DNA from: Arenicella xantha
Lineage (GTDB): Bacteria > Pseudomonadota > Gammaproteobacteria > Arenicellales > Arenicellaceae
Reading direction: 5' to 3'
Length of the DNA stretch: 64,000 nucleotides
Assembly (NCBI RefSeq): GCF_003315245.1
Contig: NZ_QNRT01000001.1
Location: 254,963 to 318,962 of the forward strand
Position numbers and translations under genes: made by a program. Under the pieces are notes generated by a model that saw only the letters and a list, made by a program, of their open reading frames with translations, ran no database searches and was not told where the DNA came from. Positions 37,801 through 46,602 of this stretch are shown here, one piece after another (positions within the stretch are counted from its first letter, which is position 1; each line of letters starts with the position of its first letter).

Positions 37801-38602
37801 TAGGTCGTTGACCATCGCGTACACCGGCCATATCGTAGATCGCCATTCCGGTCGACATTTGGTCCGATGCCATCACAAATAAATTGCCAAGCCACGAGCC
37901 AAACCCAGTCACGCCTGTCTCTGCCAAATGATCCCATTCAACAACGACCTCACCTAACCAGTATTCGTCAGGGTCTTGCGTTGAATCACCCAAGACATCC
38001 GCATTGCGAATTTGTTGTAAGCGCCCCGGTGCATTGCCATAGTTCCAAAAACTATGTGCAAAATACGGCGAGAACATCAAGGTGTAGGCAAAGGGCTCGC
38101 GGCCTCGAGTGTACAAATTCCGTGAGACTGCCTGGCTATTCGAGTCAACGCCAGCGGGATCGTATGTCATCCAATCACCGTCTTCGGCCGGGCTTCCATT
38201 ACGGGTATACAAATACCCGCGCGTCTCATCAAAACGCGTCACGGTAGCATGTGCGCCAATCGGCTGGCCTAGATAACAATTGTCGCATGTGAGCGAGCGG
38301 ATCATTACGGGATTGGTTAAATCGGTGATGTCCCAAACCGTATCTTCAGAGCGGTATGGAATGCCATCTGAGGTGCTGCCTGGGCCTTCGGGCAAATTCA
38401 CCAAGAGAGGGCCAACCACACCTAAATCGGCAGTGCGGCCAAATGCGGTACCCCGTTTAGCAAGGAAATCACCCTGCGTTCCATAGTCTCGGTTTTCTGG
38501 GTAGTCGGCAGCGAACGCATTTGCATTTAACACCAAACTCAGCGTCAGGCAGACCGCCAGTGTGCGACACGCCCTCAGGGTATTTTCAACTTGTAGTAAC
38601 AT
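34811..38602 (-). CDS. Giant exported di-heme cytochrome c / beta-propeller protein
   Basis: A 1263-residue exported protein. It begins with a signal peptide (VCLTLSLVLNANAFA). The first ~500 residues look like beta-propeller (LVIVP-like repeats), then an SbsA-type Ig-like segment (about residues 545-620: SMVNALQVQELD...PYSFIFTTG) and a YncE-like propeller to about residue 1000. The last part is a di-heme cytochrome c with CSGCH (1032-1036) and CASCH (1163-1167), in the style of MauG/CcpA peroxidases. One-base overlap (TAATG) with the TSP3-type gene upstream couples them. Likely an extracellular or periplasmic redox enzyme. Confidence 0.8.
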   Translation of the reverse strand: MLLQVENTLRACRTLAVCLTLSLVLNANAFAADYPENRDYGTQGDFLAKRGTAFGRTADLGVVGPLLVNLPEGPGSTSDGIPYRSEDTVWDITDLTNPVMIRSLTCDNCYLGQPIGAHATVTRFDETRGYLYTRNGSPAEDGDWMTYDPAGVDSNSQAVSRNLYTRGREPFAYTLMFSPYFAHSFWNYGNAPGRLQQIRNADVLGDSTQDPDEYWLGEVVVEWDHLAETGVTGFGSWLGNLFVMASDQMSTGMAIYDMAGVRDGQRPRLLSVFNPTQTEPDGNRIGIGGYWVEPYGTNKMVWAARERVGVLPERHYPAIYVVDFSDPESPFLSCEIYFDQDQQSPHDGDASSDPMYVNFQDQYAFVDHFRVDLERCETAYADGQIDSTEFDQIVVRYNDIQNSCDGSQYFRPLGQVGIFGGYDWWETQAKIRVSGGELELNRWHTNQSGQGFNPLWRTPSGDYVITSRDMSVGDVLTNSATSQTYTITDLQRDESINEQGMCFYVIHDEPDTRPPFVSGHRPTANQTNYPIDGYIHLHIPETLRSESMVNALQVQELDASGNPVASVSFRHQFTHTGTWSIWPNSYLKQDTSYRVSVDGVQDFMGNTLSPYSFIFTTGNELPTNPDPDPGDETPAPSFPGTPYMPRQSSQLTCDDESQTNNIWAVNPDNDSVTIVDTSIDSTSFELSVSSQQELYLDYQNPTSATRVGAYVAITYRADDKVVFHDADTTYPVFAIDTGHGSQPVAAIEHGGDLLVATYGTGEVIRIDVASQQIMQRLAVGPTPRAMAMFDDRLLVTREISADQYGEVYDLRVGQELTLQRRIRINKVTVPDDIDHGSGVPNILSSIVINRDGTRAYVSAIKANTDRGLFRNGLPLDDDNTVRPMLVEIDLVNHRDANTQPSSRAGTVDFDNAADPTFVTYLVDGTTRVVAMQGNNLVFAENAQNNTAAQFLAGGAPQAMCATVRQLYVKNLTTRSVSAIDVAGFIHDGRNQPRIVTINTVQDELFTEVEKRGKQVFYHASMPAMGPEGYISCSGCHVDSGDDGRVWDMTALGEGLRNTLSLNGAMGTRFGALHWSSNFDEVQDFELQIEQLNKGVGLIDGVTFFGQSPLDEQTRGRSADLDALADYLASLGKRSVARSPHRTYTGQLTDAAQRGQAVFAAQGCASCHSGSAYRDGLSHDVGTIKSGSGSRLGGVLTSIRTPSLIELWQSAPYFHDGSAATLQDVLSAGSHAVNLTSDERADLIQFLLSIDRDLYIDDDQPFTP

Positions 38603-39147
38603 TACGCACCTACCTCCATGTTCATCGGCTCAGAAAAAAGACTGTTCCCCAAATTGTCGTAGCACTCGATGAATATTTGATACTGCCCGACTTGGTTGGC
38701 GTTTAAGAGAAGTTGATACTCCGTCGCTCGCCCTAACCCATTAACGTGCACACGCTCTGGCCGCTGACGGTTGTGACTCGATAAAACTCGACAGCCACTT
38801 GGGAGGTTGGTGAACCAGTGTAAGGCAATACTCGATTGCTGCTGTTCAGCCGTAAAAACGATGATGCTCTCGGCTGTATTAGGACGCGGGTCTCGGTTGT
38901 CGCCAAGGCCATCGCCGTCGCTATCGCTTTGTTCGTTCGGATCAAAAGGAAAGGCATCTAAATGATCGGGCACGCCGTCATTATCACTGTCGACGATCGA
39001 TTGCTCGCCATCGTCATCCAGTAACAGCCCAATGATTGGAACCAACAGAGAAGCATGTTCTTGTGAGGCGACCATCGCGTTGGCAAGCCCAACGGTCGTG
39101 AGTCCGGTGGCCAGCACTAAGAAAAGGTTGAGTTTTATTTTTAGCAT
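38602..39147 (-). CDS. Exported protein with TSP3-type calcium-binding repeats
   Basis: A 181-residue exported protein. The signal peptide ends near residue 22; just after is LLVPIIGLLLDDD. Residues ~50-90 form thrombospondin type 3 repeats (DSDNDGVPDHLD, DSDGDGLGDNRD). A fibronectin-type-III-like beta-sandwich follows (ALHWFTNLPSGC, YQIFIECYDNLGN). Its stop and the start of the cytochrome gene share one base, so both are made from one mRNA and the two products may act together. Calcium binding is inferred from the repeats. Confidence 0.75.
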   Translation of the reverse strand: MLKIKLNLFLVLATGLTTVGLANAMVASQEHASLLVPIIGLLLDDDGEQSIVDSDNDGVPDHLDAFPFDPNEQSDSDGDGLGDNRDPRPNTAESIIVFTAEQQQSSIALHWFTNLPSGCRVLSSHNRQRPERVHVNGLGRATEYQLLLNANQVGQYQIFIECYDNLGNSLFSEPMNMEVGA

Positions 39148-39367
39148 GTGGTGTGAGCAATGATTAGGTACAGATCAACAAAGGCAGGATTGATTGCGTG
39201 GTTGGAGTGAGTTCCACATTTACCCTAATCAAAATAACGAGGCAAACCGTTTGCTGACGAGCGGTCTATTTTCACCGCAGAACGGCACTATTAACGCGTT
39301 CAGCGTTTAAAATATTCCCCTTAAGGGAAAATCGCAGACTGATGATGCGGCCTAGCGCAAGGTATCG

Positions 39368-39385
39368 TAAACGGGGTCTGTCCCG
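39368..39385. repeat. Right-end fragment of MITE-like repeat
   Basis: TAAACGGGGTCTGTCCCG resembles the right end of the complete element at 42227-42321 (TAAAACGTGGTCTGTCCC). It sits between the TSP3-type gene and the next minus-strand gene. Left end not found. Confidence 0.35.
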
Positions 39386-39399
39386 CTTTTTGAAAATGT

Positions 39400-40995
39400 T
39401 TATTCCGGCTGGAAATGGATTTCCAAGTCTTGGACAAACGGAGCCTTAGACGAGTTAATAAAATCCTTAAACTGCACTATATTTCGAGGCTTACTTAAGC
39501 GTGAAGGCCCGTCGCCGTCTACCCATAGTCCGGCAAAATATGTTTTGCCGTCTCTGACCACGCGTTCAACATCAACCAATTGCTTACCTTTCTTGACAAG
39601 CTCATCTCTGGTCGTTCGAAATTGCTTTGTCTCGAGCGCTGGCATAAATTGAGCTGGTTTAGACAATATGGTCGAATCATTTGTCGGCGGATTCGAACTA
39701 GATTGACGCCACAATGCGGCGTAGCGAATGTCCCCGTCGTTGACGAGCATCTCTATATCAACGGGATATAAACCCGTTTTCTTTAGCGTCGCATTGCGTT
39801 GCTTGAACCCTTTAGCGCTCATGTTCGGTGAAAATTGTTCGTCTAACTTGCCGGACTGCCACAGGCTCACCACACGGGTATCTTGGTTGATTTGCAACAA
39901 TTCAAAATCGGCGAGACGTAGCCCTTTATTAATATTTTTTTGATGAAGCTTATTAAATTTTGCAACTGTCAGTGGTTTTACAAACAGGCTGGTTCCGTTG
40001 CCTTTTTGCCAGAGCCCAACATAATATTGTCGCTGGTTCATGCGCAGTGTTTCAAAGTCGACTAAACGCATCTGCCTAGCGGACGTCATTGTGGCGCCGT
40101 ATTCAAGAAAGTCGTCGAATAGTTTTGGCGGTGATACAACTCGCTTCTCATGTCCAGAGTTGATTAACCCTTGATAAAGAAGCTCACCATCAACCGCCGT
40201 CTTTGGGTTGGTGCGTTTTGCTTGTTTTGACGAGGTAGGCTTGCGTTTCTTTGCTAGCGCCTTTTTGATGTCATCATGACTTGCGCTACTGGCGCTGGTA
40301 CTTCTACTTGTTTTTGCGAACTGCTTACCGTAATCGGAGTCACCGACACAATGAACAAAGAGTGGTTGCCAAGCGCTAAGCTTTTTAGACCGAGTAGGAT
40401 TAAAAAGATTTCTTTTTCTTTTCTTAGTTCTGACACAGGAATAGCGTAACCCGACCTTATATGCCTGATCGATCTTAGTCCAAAACCCTTTTTTTAGAAG
40501 CGAGGCCGTGTCTAATCCAGCATTAGCGCGATCGTCGACAATCGTGTTGCACGCGTGTTGCGGTGACGACGAAAGAGTCGGTTCAAAGCTTGTCATTCTT
40601 GACGTCATATGTGAATACTGAGAGTTGGCAGACAACACACCAAGATTTTCTGCCGTAACGTGTTCCGAGTTCCCGAAGACCGACAGCAGAGGATCTTTCT
40701 CTAGTTGCCATTTATTTCCACAATCGATACTGAACGATGTTTTGAAGTGAACGTCTTTATCCCTAAGAATCACCGCGAATCTCCCGTCAGATTGATGCAC
40801 CTCCACTATCGGTGATTCATTTACCCGCGTTGGAACGGAAAAAGAGTAATCACCGTTTTTAACACCGGCCTTAACTGAGTAAGGGTAAGCGCGAAGCGTT
40901 GACTCAGCGGCAGCAACCACATTAGGCATCACAAGAAAGCTCGCGACAAACGCAGATATAAGACAATGTGCAGCGGCAAGATTTCTAATAAACAT
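39400..40995 (-). CDS. Exported protein with bacterial tandem repeat domains (BTRD1-like)
   Basis: A 531-residue exported protein; signal peptide to about residue 29 (NVVAA). The C-terminal half carries at least four ~45-residue repeats of the form LVDFE-x(3)-N-x(4)-YYVGLW (MRLVDFETLRM, LRLADFELLQI, LYPVDIEMLVN, KQLVDVERVVR). I recognise these as the bacterial tandem repeat domain 1 type. The N-terminal part has several Cys. In other bacteria such repeats decorate secreted beta-lactamase-fold proteins, but no such catalytic domain is seen here. Confidence 0.65.
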   Translation of the reverse strand: MFIRNLAAAHCLISAFVASFLVMPNVVAAAESTLRAYPYSVKAGVKNGDYSFSVPTRVNESPIVEVHQSDGRFAVILRDKDVHFKTSFSIDCGNKWQLEKDPLLSVFGNSEHVTAENLGVLSANSQYSHMTSRMTSFEPTLSSSPQHACNTIVDDRANAGLDTASLLKKGFWTKIDQAYKVGLRYSCVRTKKRKRNLFNPTRSKKLSAWQPLFVHCVGDSDYGKQFAKTSRSTSASSASHDDIKKALAKKRKPTSSKQAKRTNPKTAVDGELLYQGLINSGHEKRVVSPPKLFDDFLEYGATMTSARQMRLVDFETLRMNQRQYYVGLWQKGNGTSLFVKPLTVAKFNKLHQKNINKGLRLADFELLQINQDTRVVSLWQSGKLDEQFSPNMSAKGFKQRNATLKKTGLYPVDIEMLVNDGDIRYAALWRQSSSNPPTNDSTILSKPAQFMPALETKQFRTTRDELVKKGKQLVDVERVVRDGKTYFAGLWVDGDGPSRLSKPRNIVQFKDFINSSKAPFVQDLEIHFQPE

Positions 40996-41074
40996 GCGAT
41001 ACCTCTATAAATTATTTAAGCTTTTATGCTCTGCTTATGCCAAGTTTTCTTAACACTGCGCTAACAAAATATCG

Positions 41075-41923
41075 CTACAAGCAAAACGTGACGACATTAG
41101 TGTTTTGCGCAATGTTATCGGCCACCGTTGATTCAGAGATTGTGCCGCTTGCGGCATCGCTGCCGGCATAAATGGCAAAGCTACCGCCAGTGGCAGCTGA
41201 ATTTCCCCGTAGCTCAGTGTCGAGTACGGTCAGCGTTCCAGAGTCGAGGTGTACGCCACCGCCGAAACCACGCCTTAGGGTGACGTGCTCGTTGAACACC
41301 GTATCAATACCTTCAGAAAGGTTATTTTCGATAATGCTCTCGCTTATCTCAGATAGCGAATTTGATATATAAATACCACCGCCCTCGGTGATAGGGGGGC
41401 TGACCGTCCCCATCCCGCTAAAATCGTCGGGGTTAGCGTAGACCCGATTGTTGGTGATTCTGCTGTTCCGACTAATTTGCAGGCGACCGTAGGTTCGCAT
41501 GCCAATACCGCCACCAAGCTCCGTGGCATGATTATTGTCAATAACCGCCTCAGAAAAAATATACACCTGCGAGGAGTCAATTGCTCCCACGCCGCCGCCA
41601 GCTACGGCGCTATTCTCGCCAACCAGACTGGCATAAATCGACAAAGCACTGCTCATGTCCGCGCCGAGACCGCCGCCAATATCCGCACGGTTATTCCGAA
41701 TAATACATCTACCCACCCGCACACTTGCGCCGTTGCTAGCATAGACACCGCCGCCAAGCTCCTGATCGTCGAGGTAGTTCACATGCTCAACAAAACCATA
41801 ACTAATTGTGAAATTAAGAATGCTGACACTCGCTCCATCGACATGAATGATGCGATGCAAAGCACCGACGCCGAACAGCATCCACTCTGCCTCACGCGCA
41901 AAGAACAACAAGTCCTGCATCAA
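41075..41923 (-). pseudogene. 5'-truncated beta-helix protein gene
   Basis: The open frame encodes GGG-rich right-handed beta-helix coils (GGGVYASNGASV, GGGLGADMSS, GGGIGMRTYG) ending in VVTFCL, as in the giant beta-helix protein at 12708. It lacks a signal peptide, and beta-helix sequence only begins near IIHVDGAS (about base 41850). Upstream in the frame the sequence is antisense to a LuxR-type HTH. So the 5' end was lost, most likely by a rearrangement. It may be non-functional. Confidence 0.6.
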
Positions 41924-42085
41924 ATACTGGAAGGTCGCTCAAACGCCGAAATATCCGCCAACTTCTCACGTTCTATTCGCACCATCGAAGCCCATGTGTC
42001 ATCGATTCTGTCGAAATTCAATGCCCAAAATCGTTTGGAAGTGATTATTCGCACACAGAATGAACCATGGTTGAATCCGGCGTAA
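41843..42085 (+). pseudogene. LuxR-type HTH fragment
   Basis: The ATG at 41843 gives 80 residues that are a nearly complete GerE/LuxR helix-turn-helix (LTRKEQQVLHQILEGRSNAEISANFSRSIRTIEAHVSSILSKFNAQNR). A receiver or ligand domain is missing. The frame continues upstream but there it is antisense to the broken beta-helix gene. Either a stand-alone small HTH protein (some are functional) or the 3' remnant of a regulator. Both neighbours being truncated at one junction supports the remnant reading. Confidence 0.5.
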
Positions 42086-42226
42086 GCTCGTGACGTTAAG
42101 TGCATGCACTTTCACCTTCGCAATACGTAGAACACCACAGACCTGATCAAACACGCATCGAGCACATTCAACTCGATGCTGTTGCGGGCGGAGAGTTAAC
42201 TGAATTGAGTAGTTTGAATTCAGTAC

Positions 42227-42321
42227 GGACAGACCACGCTTAATCGATCGAACTCGTGGTTGAACGCGTAAATGTCGAGTAAAGATCGACGCACGACTTG
42301 ACGCTAAAACGTGGTCTGTCC
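42227..42321. repeat. MITE-like element with 12-bp terminal inverted repeats
   Basis: A 95-base element bounded by perfect inverted ends GGACAGACCACG (42227-42238) and CGTGGTCTGTCC (42310-42321). The inside contains CGATCGAACTCGTGG. A second full copy lies at 51031-51123 and fragments at 27593 and 39368. There is no coding capacity, as expected of a non-autonomous element or a large REP-type repeat. Confidence 0.65.
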
Positions 42322-42394
42322 CGACTCACTTGGCTAATCTCAAGGAGTTCATTCGGTCTTTTGTGATGCTTTGGCACGACGTTGCACTCGATTT

Positions 42395-43405
42395 ATGACT
42401 ATAATTGTCCAGAAAATTCAACCCCACTACGTTTTTTTGAATTTAATGGCTCACCTCAAGTATTCAGAAACTCAAGATATTGCCTATCTTCGTGCTTATC
42501 ACACAATCGGGCGAAGACGAAACCAGGTCAATACTTGTTTGGAATTTGATTTTGTTTCAAAGTTACATAGCCTAATCGAATGGAAGGGTGAGTGCTGGAT
42601 GATTCGAGATATGTCCGCGAATGGAACGTGGGTAAATGGAGAGCGGATTGATTCCTTCACATCGTATTTGTTAAAAAAAGGAGACGTCATTGAAATTGCT
42701 GGGCAAGACGGCGTCAAGTTTGAGTTTTGTGACGAATCGCCACCGCACGACATGATCTATCAAGTAGAGCAAAAGCTAAATGTCTGCTCCTTGACTGAAG
42801 ATTGCATGTTACCTAACGACGAAACGCCTGAAGTCGAATTGTATAAATGTCCGGAGCGTCAGCAATGGTTTGCTACTCGAGTCGGTGCCGAGCAAGGTCA
42901 TCAAAGCGAACTAGGGCCTTTTGAACACGACAGCGAACTTAACGTGGGCGGGAATCACTGGCGATTTTTTTTAGGCAGCGAACAATCAAAGACCGTCGTG
43001 ATAGAGTCAATTAAGCCAGAGATGTCGGCCGTTGAATTCAGGTTTGATATCAGTCAAGACGAAGAATCTACCAAGTTGACATTAATTCAGGGTACGCAAG
43101 AGCAAGACCTTTTCGAGCGTGGGCATCACTACATTTTGGCACATCTGCTCAGGCATAAACATGCACAGCTGATGGATTCAATTGACTTACTCGACGCAGG
43201 CTGGATGAGTTGTAGCGATCTAGGCCGCGACATGGGGGTTGATGAAAAATACCTAAATATCATGATATTTCGCGCGCGAAAGCAGATTGGGCAAGCTTTA
43301 CTTGGCTACTCTGGAAGCGCCAAATTGTTTGAGAGGCGTCGCGGTGCCATTCGCACAGGGATTAGTAAGTACTCGATCTACAAAGGCTCGAAACGAGAAA
43401 TTTAG
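42395..43405 (+). CDS. FHA-domain protein with C-terminal winged-helix-like region
   Basis: About 336 residues; the start is uncertain (TTG 42371, ATG 42395 or ATG 42446, none with a good ribosome-binding site). The first domain is FHA with its conserved residues: IGRRR, the S-x-x-H of VSKLHSLI, and SANGTWVNG. Such domains bind phosphothreonine. The last ~100 residues (GWMSCSDLGRDMGVDEKYLNIMIFRARKQIG, then RRRGAIRTGISKYSIY) have the shape of an OmpR-type winged helix. With a Ser/Thr kinase gene 19 bases downstream, it looks like an EmbR/PknH-style regulator. The winged helix is a pattern call only. Confidence 0.75.
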   Translation: MTIIVQKIQPHYVFLNLMAHLKYSETQDIAYLRAYHTIGRRRNQVNTCLEFDFVSKLHSLIEWKGECWMIRDMSANGTWVNGERIDSFTSYLLKKGDVIEIAGQDGVKFEFCDESPPHDMIYQVEQKLNVCSLTEDCMLPNDETPEVELYKCPERQQWFATRVGAEQGHQSELGPFEHDSELNVGGNHWRFFLGSEQSKTVVIESIKPEMSAVEFRFDISQDEESTKLTLIQGTQEQDLFERGHHYILAHLLRHKHAQLMDSIDLLDAGWMSCSDLGRDMGVDEKYLNIMIFRARKQIGQALLGYSGSAKLFERRRGAIRTGISKYSIYKGSKREI

Positions 43406-43424
43406 CGCCGACTTATAATAATAA

Positions 43425-46019
43425 ATGCAACCTACACTTGATTACAGCAATACCCGAATAGGCAGATATGAGCTTAAGCGTTTACTTGGCGTGGGAGGTA
43501 CTAGCAAAGTATACCTAGCCATTGATACTGAGTTGCATCGACAAGTTGCGGTCAAGTGCATCGACATTAATGTAGATGATCAAAGTGTTACGCAATCCAT
43601 TGAACGAGAAGCCGCATTAACAGCGCAACTCAACCATCAGAATATAGTGCAGTTGTACGACGTGGTTAAGACCGAGACAGTACTCGGACTTGTAATGGAA
43701 TACGTTGACGGTGTGACGCTTTCCGATAAACTCGGACAAAGCAAACCCACCACAGAACAGGCCTTAGAGTGGTCGATACAAGTCGCTCAGGGTTTGTGTC
43801 ACGCCCATCAGTCTGGAATTGTGCATTGCGACCTCAAGCCAGACAATATTATTGTCACCAACCACAACATTCTTAAGATTGCCGACTTTGGAATTGCCAA
43901 ACTACAATTGCCAACGACATCACTTGACGTTGACACTGCAGCCGCAATCAGTGGCAGTTACCACGCGGTTTCGCCAGAACAGGCTCAAGGCCAGAAGATC
44001 GACTTTAGAAGTGATGTTTTTTCTTTCGGCCTATTGCTCTATCAGTTGTTGACCGGCCGCCACCCGTTTGGCTCATCGGAAAACAGCCAAACAATTATGC
44101 ACCGGATTGTGCATCAGCGTTTTGAATTCAACGCGTTAGACCGCGTTGAAATGTCCAATGAGTTAATGGAATTAATCAGCGCCCTACTAGAAAAAAAGGC
44201 GCAGAACAGACCGACTAATATGGACAAAGTCACCACGACGCTACAACAAATTTTGCACAGTCAAAATTCGTCGTTCGACACGGAAGACCACACTCGTGTT
44301 CTAACACCGATTACACCGCAAGCAAGTTGGCAAAAGTCACGGGGAATTTGGTTCGCCGCGGCGGCGCTGATATCAATAATTGGCGCCGCCACCTTAGCGC
44401 TTTTGGCATGGCAGTGGTGGCCCGAAAAAGCAGTGCCATCGCTTTATGTCGCCGTTTTAGAGCCAGTAATTGAAACACAGGGCGAATTCGATGAGGAGTT
44501 TAAGCGGCAGATAACAACAACGCTAAAGACATCGATGCAAGAGGGCGTTATTAATTTGGAGCATGTAAACCTAATTGTACAGAACGATCTTGAGTCATTT
44601 GATAATAACTATCAAAATTTTGCCGATGCCATGGCCGCCGACGTTATATTGAGAATCGAAGCTAGCTGCTCGCGCTCACAATGTCAGCTTAATTTGCAAC
44701 GATTATCGGGGCCTCAATGGATCGTACAGACTCAAAAAAATTGGCCTGCCATTGCCACTTCGCTAAGCGATATTCGACATACAACCTTGTCGGAGTTATA
44801 TCAATTATTTGATGGCGAGCAAGTCTCCGGCGAGAGTCAAAATGTTGATGAGGCCGCGTATCGGGAATACCTCGACATATACAAAGAGAGTGGAGCAGGA
44901 GTTGACGCAACAGCTGAGCACTTAAGGCAACTCGAGAGAATTTATCGGGACTTAGACTTCTTTCCGCTTTATGAGCTTTATGTTACAGCGGCTCTCGATC
45001 TTTATAAGGAATCAAACGAATCGGTCTACCTTAAAGATGCATCAAACTTTTTGCAGCGGGCATCGTTGTCCACTAGAGCCCGGCCTGAGTTCAAATCCTT
45101 GGAGTTCGATCTATTATTGCTTCGAGGTCAGGTTGCAGAGGCCCAAGAAATAATAGATCAGCTAACAACTTCGGGTGCCGAGCGACTCTTAGTCAACGAG
45201 CTCCGCGCCGACTTAGCAGCACACAATAACGATTACGAGTCTGCGGTGCTATTTGAGCGGGAGAATGCACAACTTAGGCCGACGCTGTCTCGCTTATATA
45301 ACCTTGCTGCATCAGAGTTTTATTTAGGTAATTTTGAGTTGGCAAGTCGCTCAGCAAATCTGGCACTCAACATAAACCCTGAAGACACAGACACCCATAA
45401 TCTATTGGGAGCCATTGCGTTAACGCAAGGCAATCTAGAACAAGCAATAAGTTCGTACTTGGCCTTAGTGTCTAAAATTCCAAACGGCGATAACTTAAGT
45501 AATTTGGGTTTGTCACTGATGCTAAAAAGAGACTATAAAAGAGCAATAGAATATCAGCAACGCGCACTAAGTCTAAATCCAACCAGCCCAAGCGCCCTAC
45601 TCAATTTGGCCGACAGTTACAATTTACAGGGCGATCTAGCGACAGCAAAAAGCATATACCAACAGGTTTTGGCCGCCACCGATAACAAGTCTAACGTAAT
45701 GCAATATACTGGGCGAGCACAAGCTCAAGCGCACTTGGGTCTGCACATTGAGGCGATTAGAACATTGCAGGACGCAAAAAAGCAGTATTCTGATTCACCC
45801 GACCTATCGTATTCATCAGCCATCGTTCATTCCATCGCTGGAAACTACGGAGCGGCCATTGTCGAAACTGAAGATGCTATATCACAAGGGATGGGCACAA
45901 TTTGGTTTTCCATGAAGTGGTTTGAAAAGTTGTGCTCTTACCCTCGCTTTACAGCCCTATTTGATACTGATTCAACGCCACAGGTTTGTGTCCAGTTACG
46001 AGATACGGCGGTCAATTAG
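43425..46019 (+). CDS. Membrane Ser/Thr protein kinase with TPR-rich extracytoplasmic region
   Basis: An 864-residue Hanks-type kinase. Kinase domain about residues 14-275: glycine loop LGVGGTSKV (21-29), Lys44, Glu62, HCDLKPDN (134-141) and DFG (154-156). One membrane segment (307-331) follows. Beyond it is a large domain of TPR-like helices (LNPTSPSALLNLADSYNLQGDLATAK, LNINPEDTDTHNLLGAIALTQGNL). It should phosphorylate partners in the cytoplasm in response to a periplasmic cue; the FHA protein directly upstream is an obvious candidate. Its stop overlaps the end of the minus-strand gene at 46012 by eight bases. Confidence 0.9.
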   Translation: MQPTLDYSNTRIGRYELKRLLGVGGTSKVYLAIDTELHRQVAVKCIDINVDDQSVTQSIEREAALTAQLNHQNIVQLYDVVKTETVLGLVMEYVDGVTLSDKLGQSKPTTEQALEWSIQVAQGLCHAHQSGIVHCDLKPDNIIVTNHNILKIADFGIAKLQLPTTSLDVDTAAAISGSYHAVSPEQAQGQKIDFRSDVFSFGLLLYQLLTGRHPFGSSENSQTIMHRIVHQRFEFNALDRVEMSNELMELISALLEKKAQNRPTNMDKVTTTLQQILHSQNSSFDTEDHTRVLTPITPQASWQKSRGIWFAAAALISIIGAATLALLAWQWWPEKAVPSLYVAVLEPVIETQGEFDEEFKRQITTTLKTSMQEGVINLEHVNLIVQNDLESFDNNYQNFADAMAADVILRIEASCSRSQCQLNLQRLSGPQWIVQTQKNWPAIATSLSDIRHTTLSELYQLFDGEQVSGESQNVDEAAYREYLDIYKESGAGVDATAEHLRQLERIYRDLDFFPLYELYVTAALDLYKESNESVYLKDASNFLQRASLSTRARPEFKSLEFDLLLLRGQVAEAQEIIDQLTTSGAERLLVNELRADLAAHNNDYESAVLFERENAQLRPTLSRLYNLAASEFYLGNFELASRSANLALNINPEDTDTHNLLGAIALTQGNLEQAISSYLALVSKIPNGDNLSNLGLSLMLKRDYKRAIEYQQRALSLNPTSPSALLNLADSYNLQGDLATAKSIYQQVLAATDNKSNVMQYTGRAQAQAHLGLHIEAIRTLQDAKKQYSDSPDLSYSSAIVHSIAGNYGAAIVETEDAISQGMGTIWFSMKWFEKLCSYPRFTALFDTDSTPQVCVQLRDTAVN

Positions 46020-46506
46020 TCTTGCGTGTTATTTTAATTTGTGGGTCGGCAAGAAAGGTCTTAGAAGAAGCCCCCCTTTTGACATTAAAGCTCACGCTGA
46101 AGGGTTTTTCAATGGAAACTTTATCAGTAAAAGCTACCTGTAGTACACTATTAGTTCGCCCATCCGTGTCATAAAGTTTTACTGCTTTGACATCATTTTT
46201 GCATTTCATATTTGAGGGCTTAAACGTCAAACCCTTATTTGCAAAGCTGTAGTCGGGCGTCGAGATTTGAAAATTAACCTTGTAAGTAGGATCGCCCGTT
46301 TCGGGAAAAGTAACGACGATTTCTGAAATTGATTGAGTCAGATTGCTGTCCTTATACGGCGTGGTTTTAAAGCACCACCTGCAAAAGAAACGGCAGTGCC
46401 TGCACAAGAAACAAAAGAAACGTCTCTTTGTCACTTTGAGGTAGACAACCGGCGGACTTTTCGATGCTGTAGAAGAAATGGGAATATGTAAGATTGTTTC
46501 AGTCAT
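46012..46506 (-). CDS. Small protein, paralog of 46653 gene, with Cys-rich insert
   Basis: A 164-residue protein related to its upstream neighbour: shared KTTPY (YK/SD), the ISEI-x-FP region and the C-terminal FLADPQ-(I/V)-KITRKT. No signal peptide, so probably cytosolic; beta-rich. Between the N-terminal strand (VVYLKVTK) and KTTPY it has an extra stretch with five Cys (C32, C35, C38, C42, C45; pattern CxxCxxCxxxCxxC) mixed with Phe, Arg and Trp. The paralog has only a short Ala/Pro linker there. The insert could bind a metal or be a local sequence accident. Confidence 0.6.
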   Translation of the reverse strand: MTETILHIPISSTASKSPPVVYLKVTKRRFFCFLCRHCRFFCRWCFKTTPYKDSNLTQSISEIVVTFPETGDPTYKVNFQISTPDYSFANKGLTFKPSNMKCKNDVKAVKLYDTDGRTNSVLQVAFTDKVSIEKPFSVSFNVKRGASSKTFLADPQIKITRKTN

Positions 46507-46545
46507 TGTAGAATCCTATTTAAGAAAAATATTAACAATAATATT

Positions 46546-46567
46546 GCCCGACATCCGTTAGTCGGGC
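46546..46567 (-). terminator. Hairpin between the two paralogs
   Basis: GCCCGAC (46546-46552) pairs perfectly with GTCGGGC (46561-46567). On the minus strand the stem is followed by an AT-rich run. It lies between the paralogs, so it may reduce read-through from the 46653 gene into the 46012 gene. Confidence 0.45.
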
Positions 46568-46602
46568 CTTATCATTCACTACGAAAAAGAGAATCGAAAA
46601 AT

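Noticed and set aside
41477-41842. N-terminal extension of the LuxR-type frame
   Set aside because: This part is antisense to the beta-helix remnant and has no receiver or ligand-domain features.
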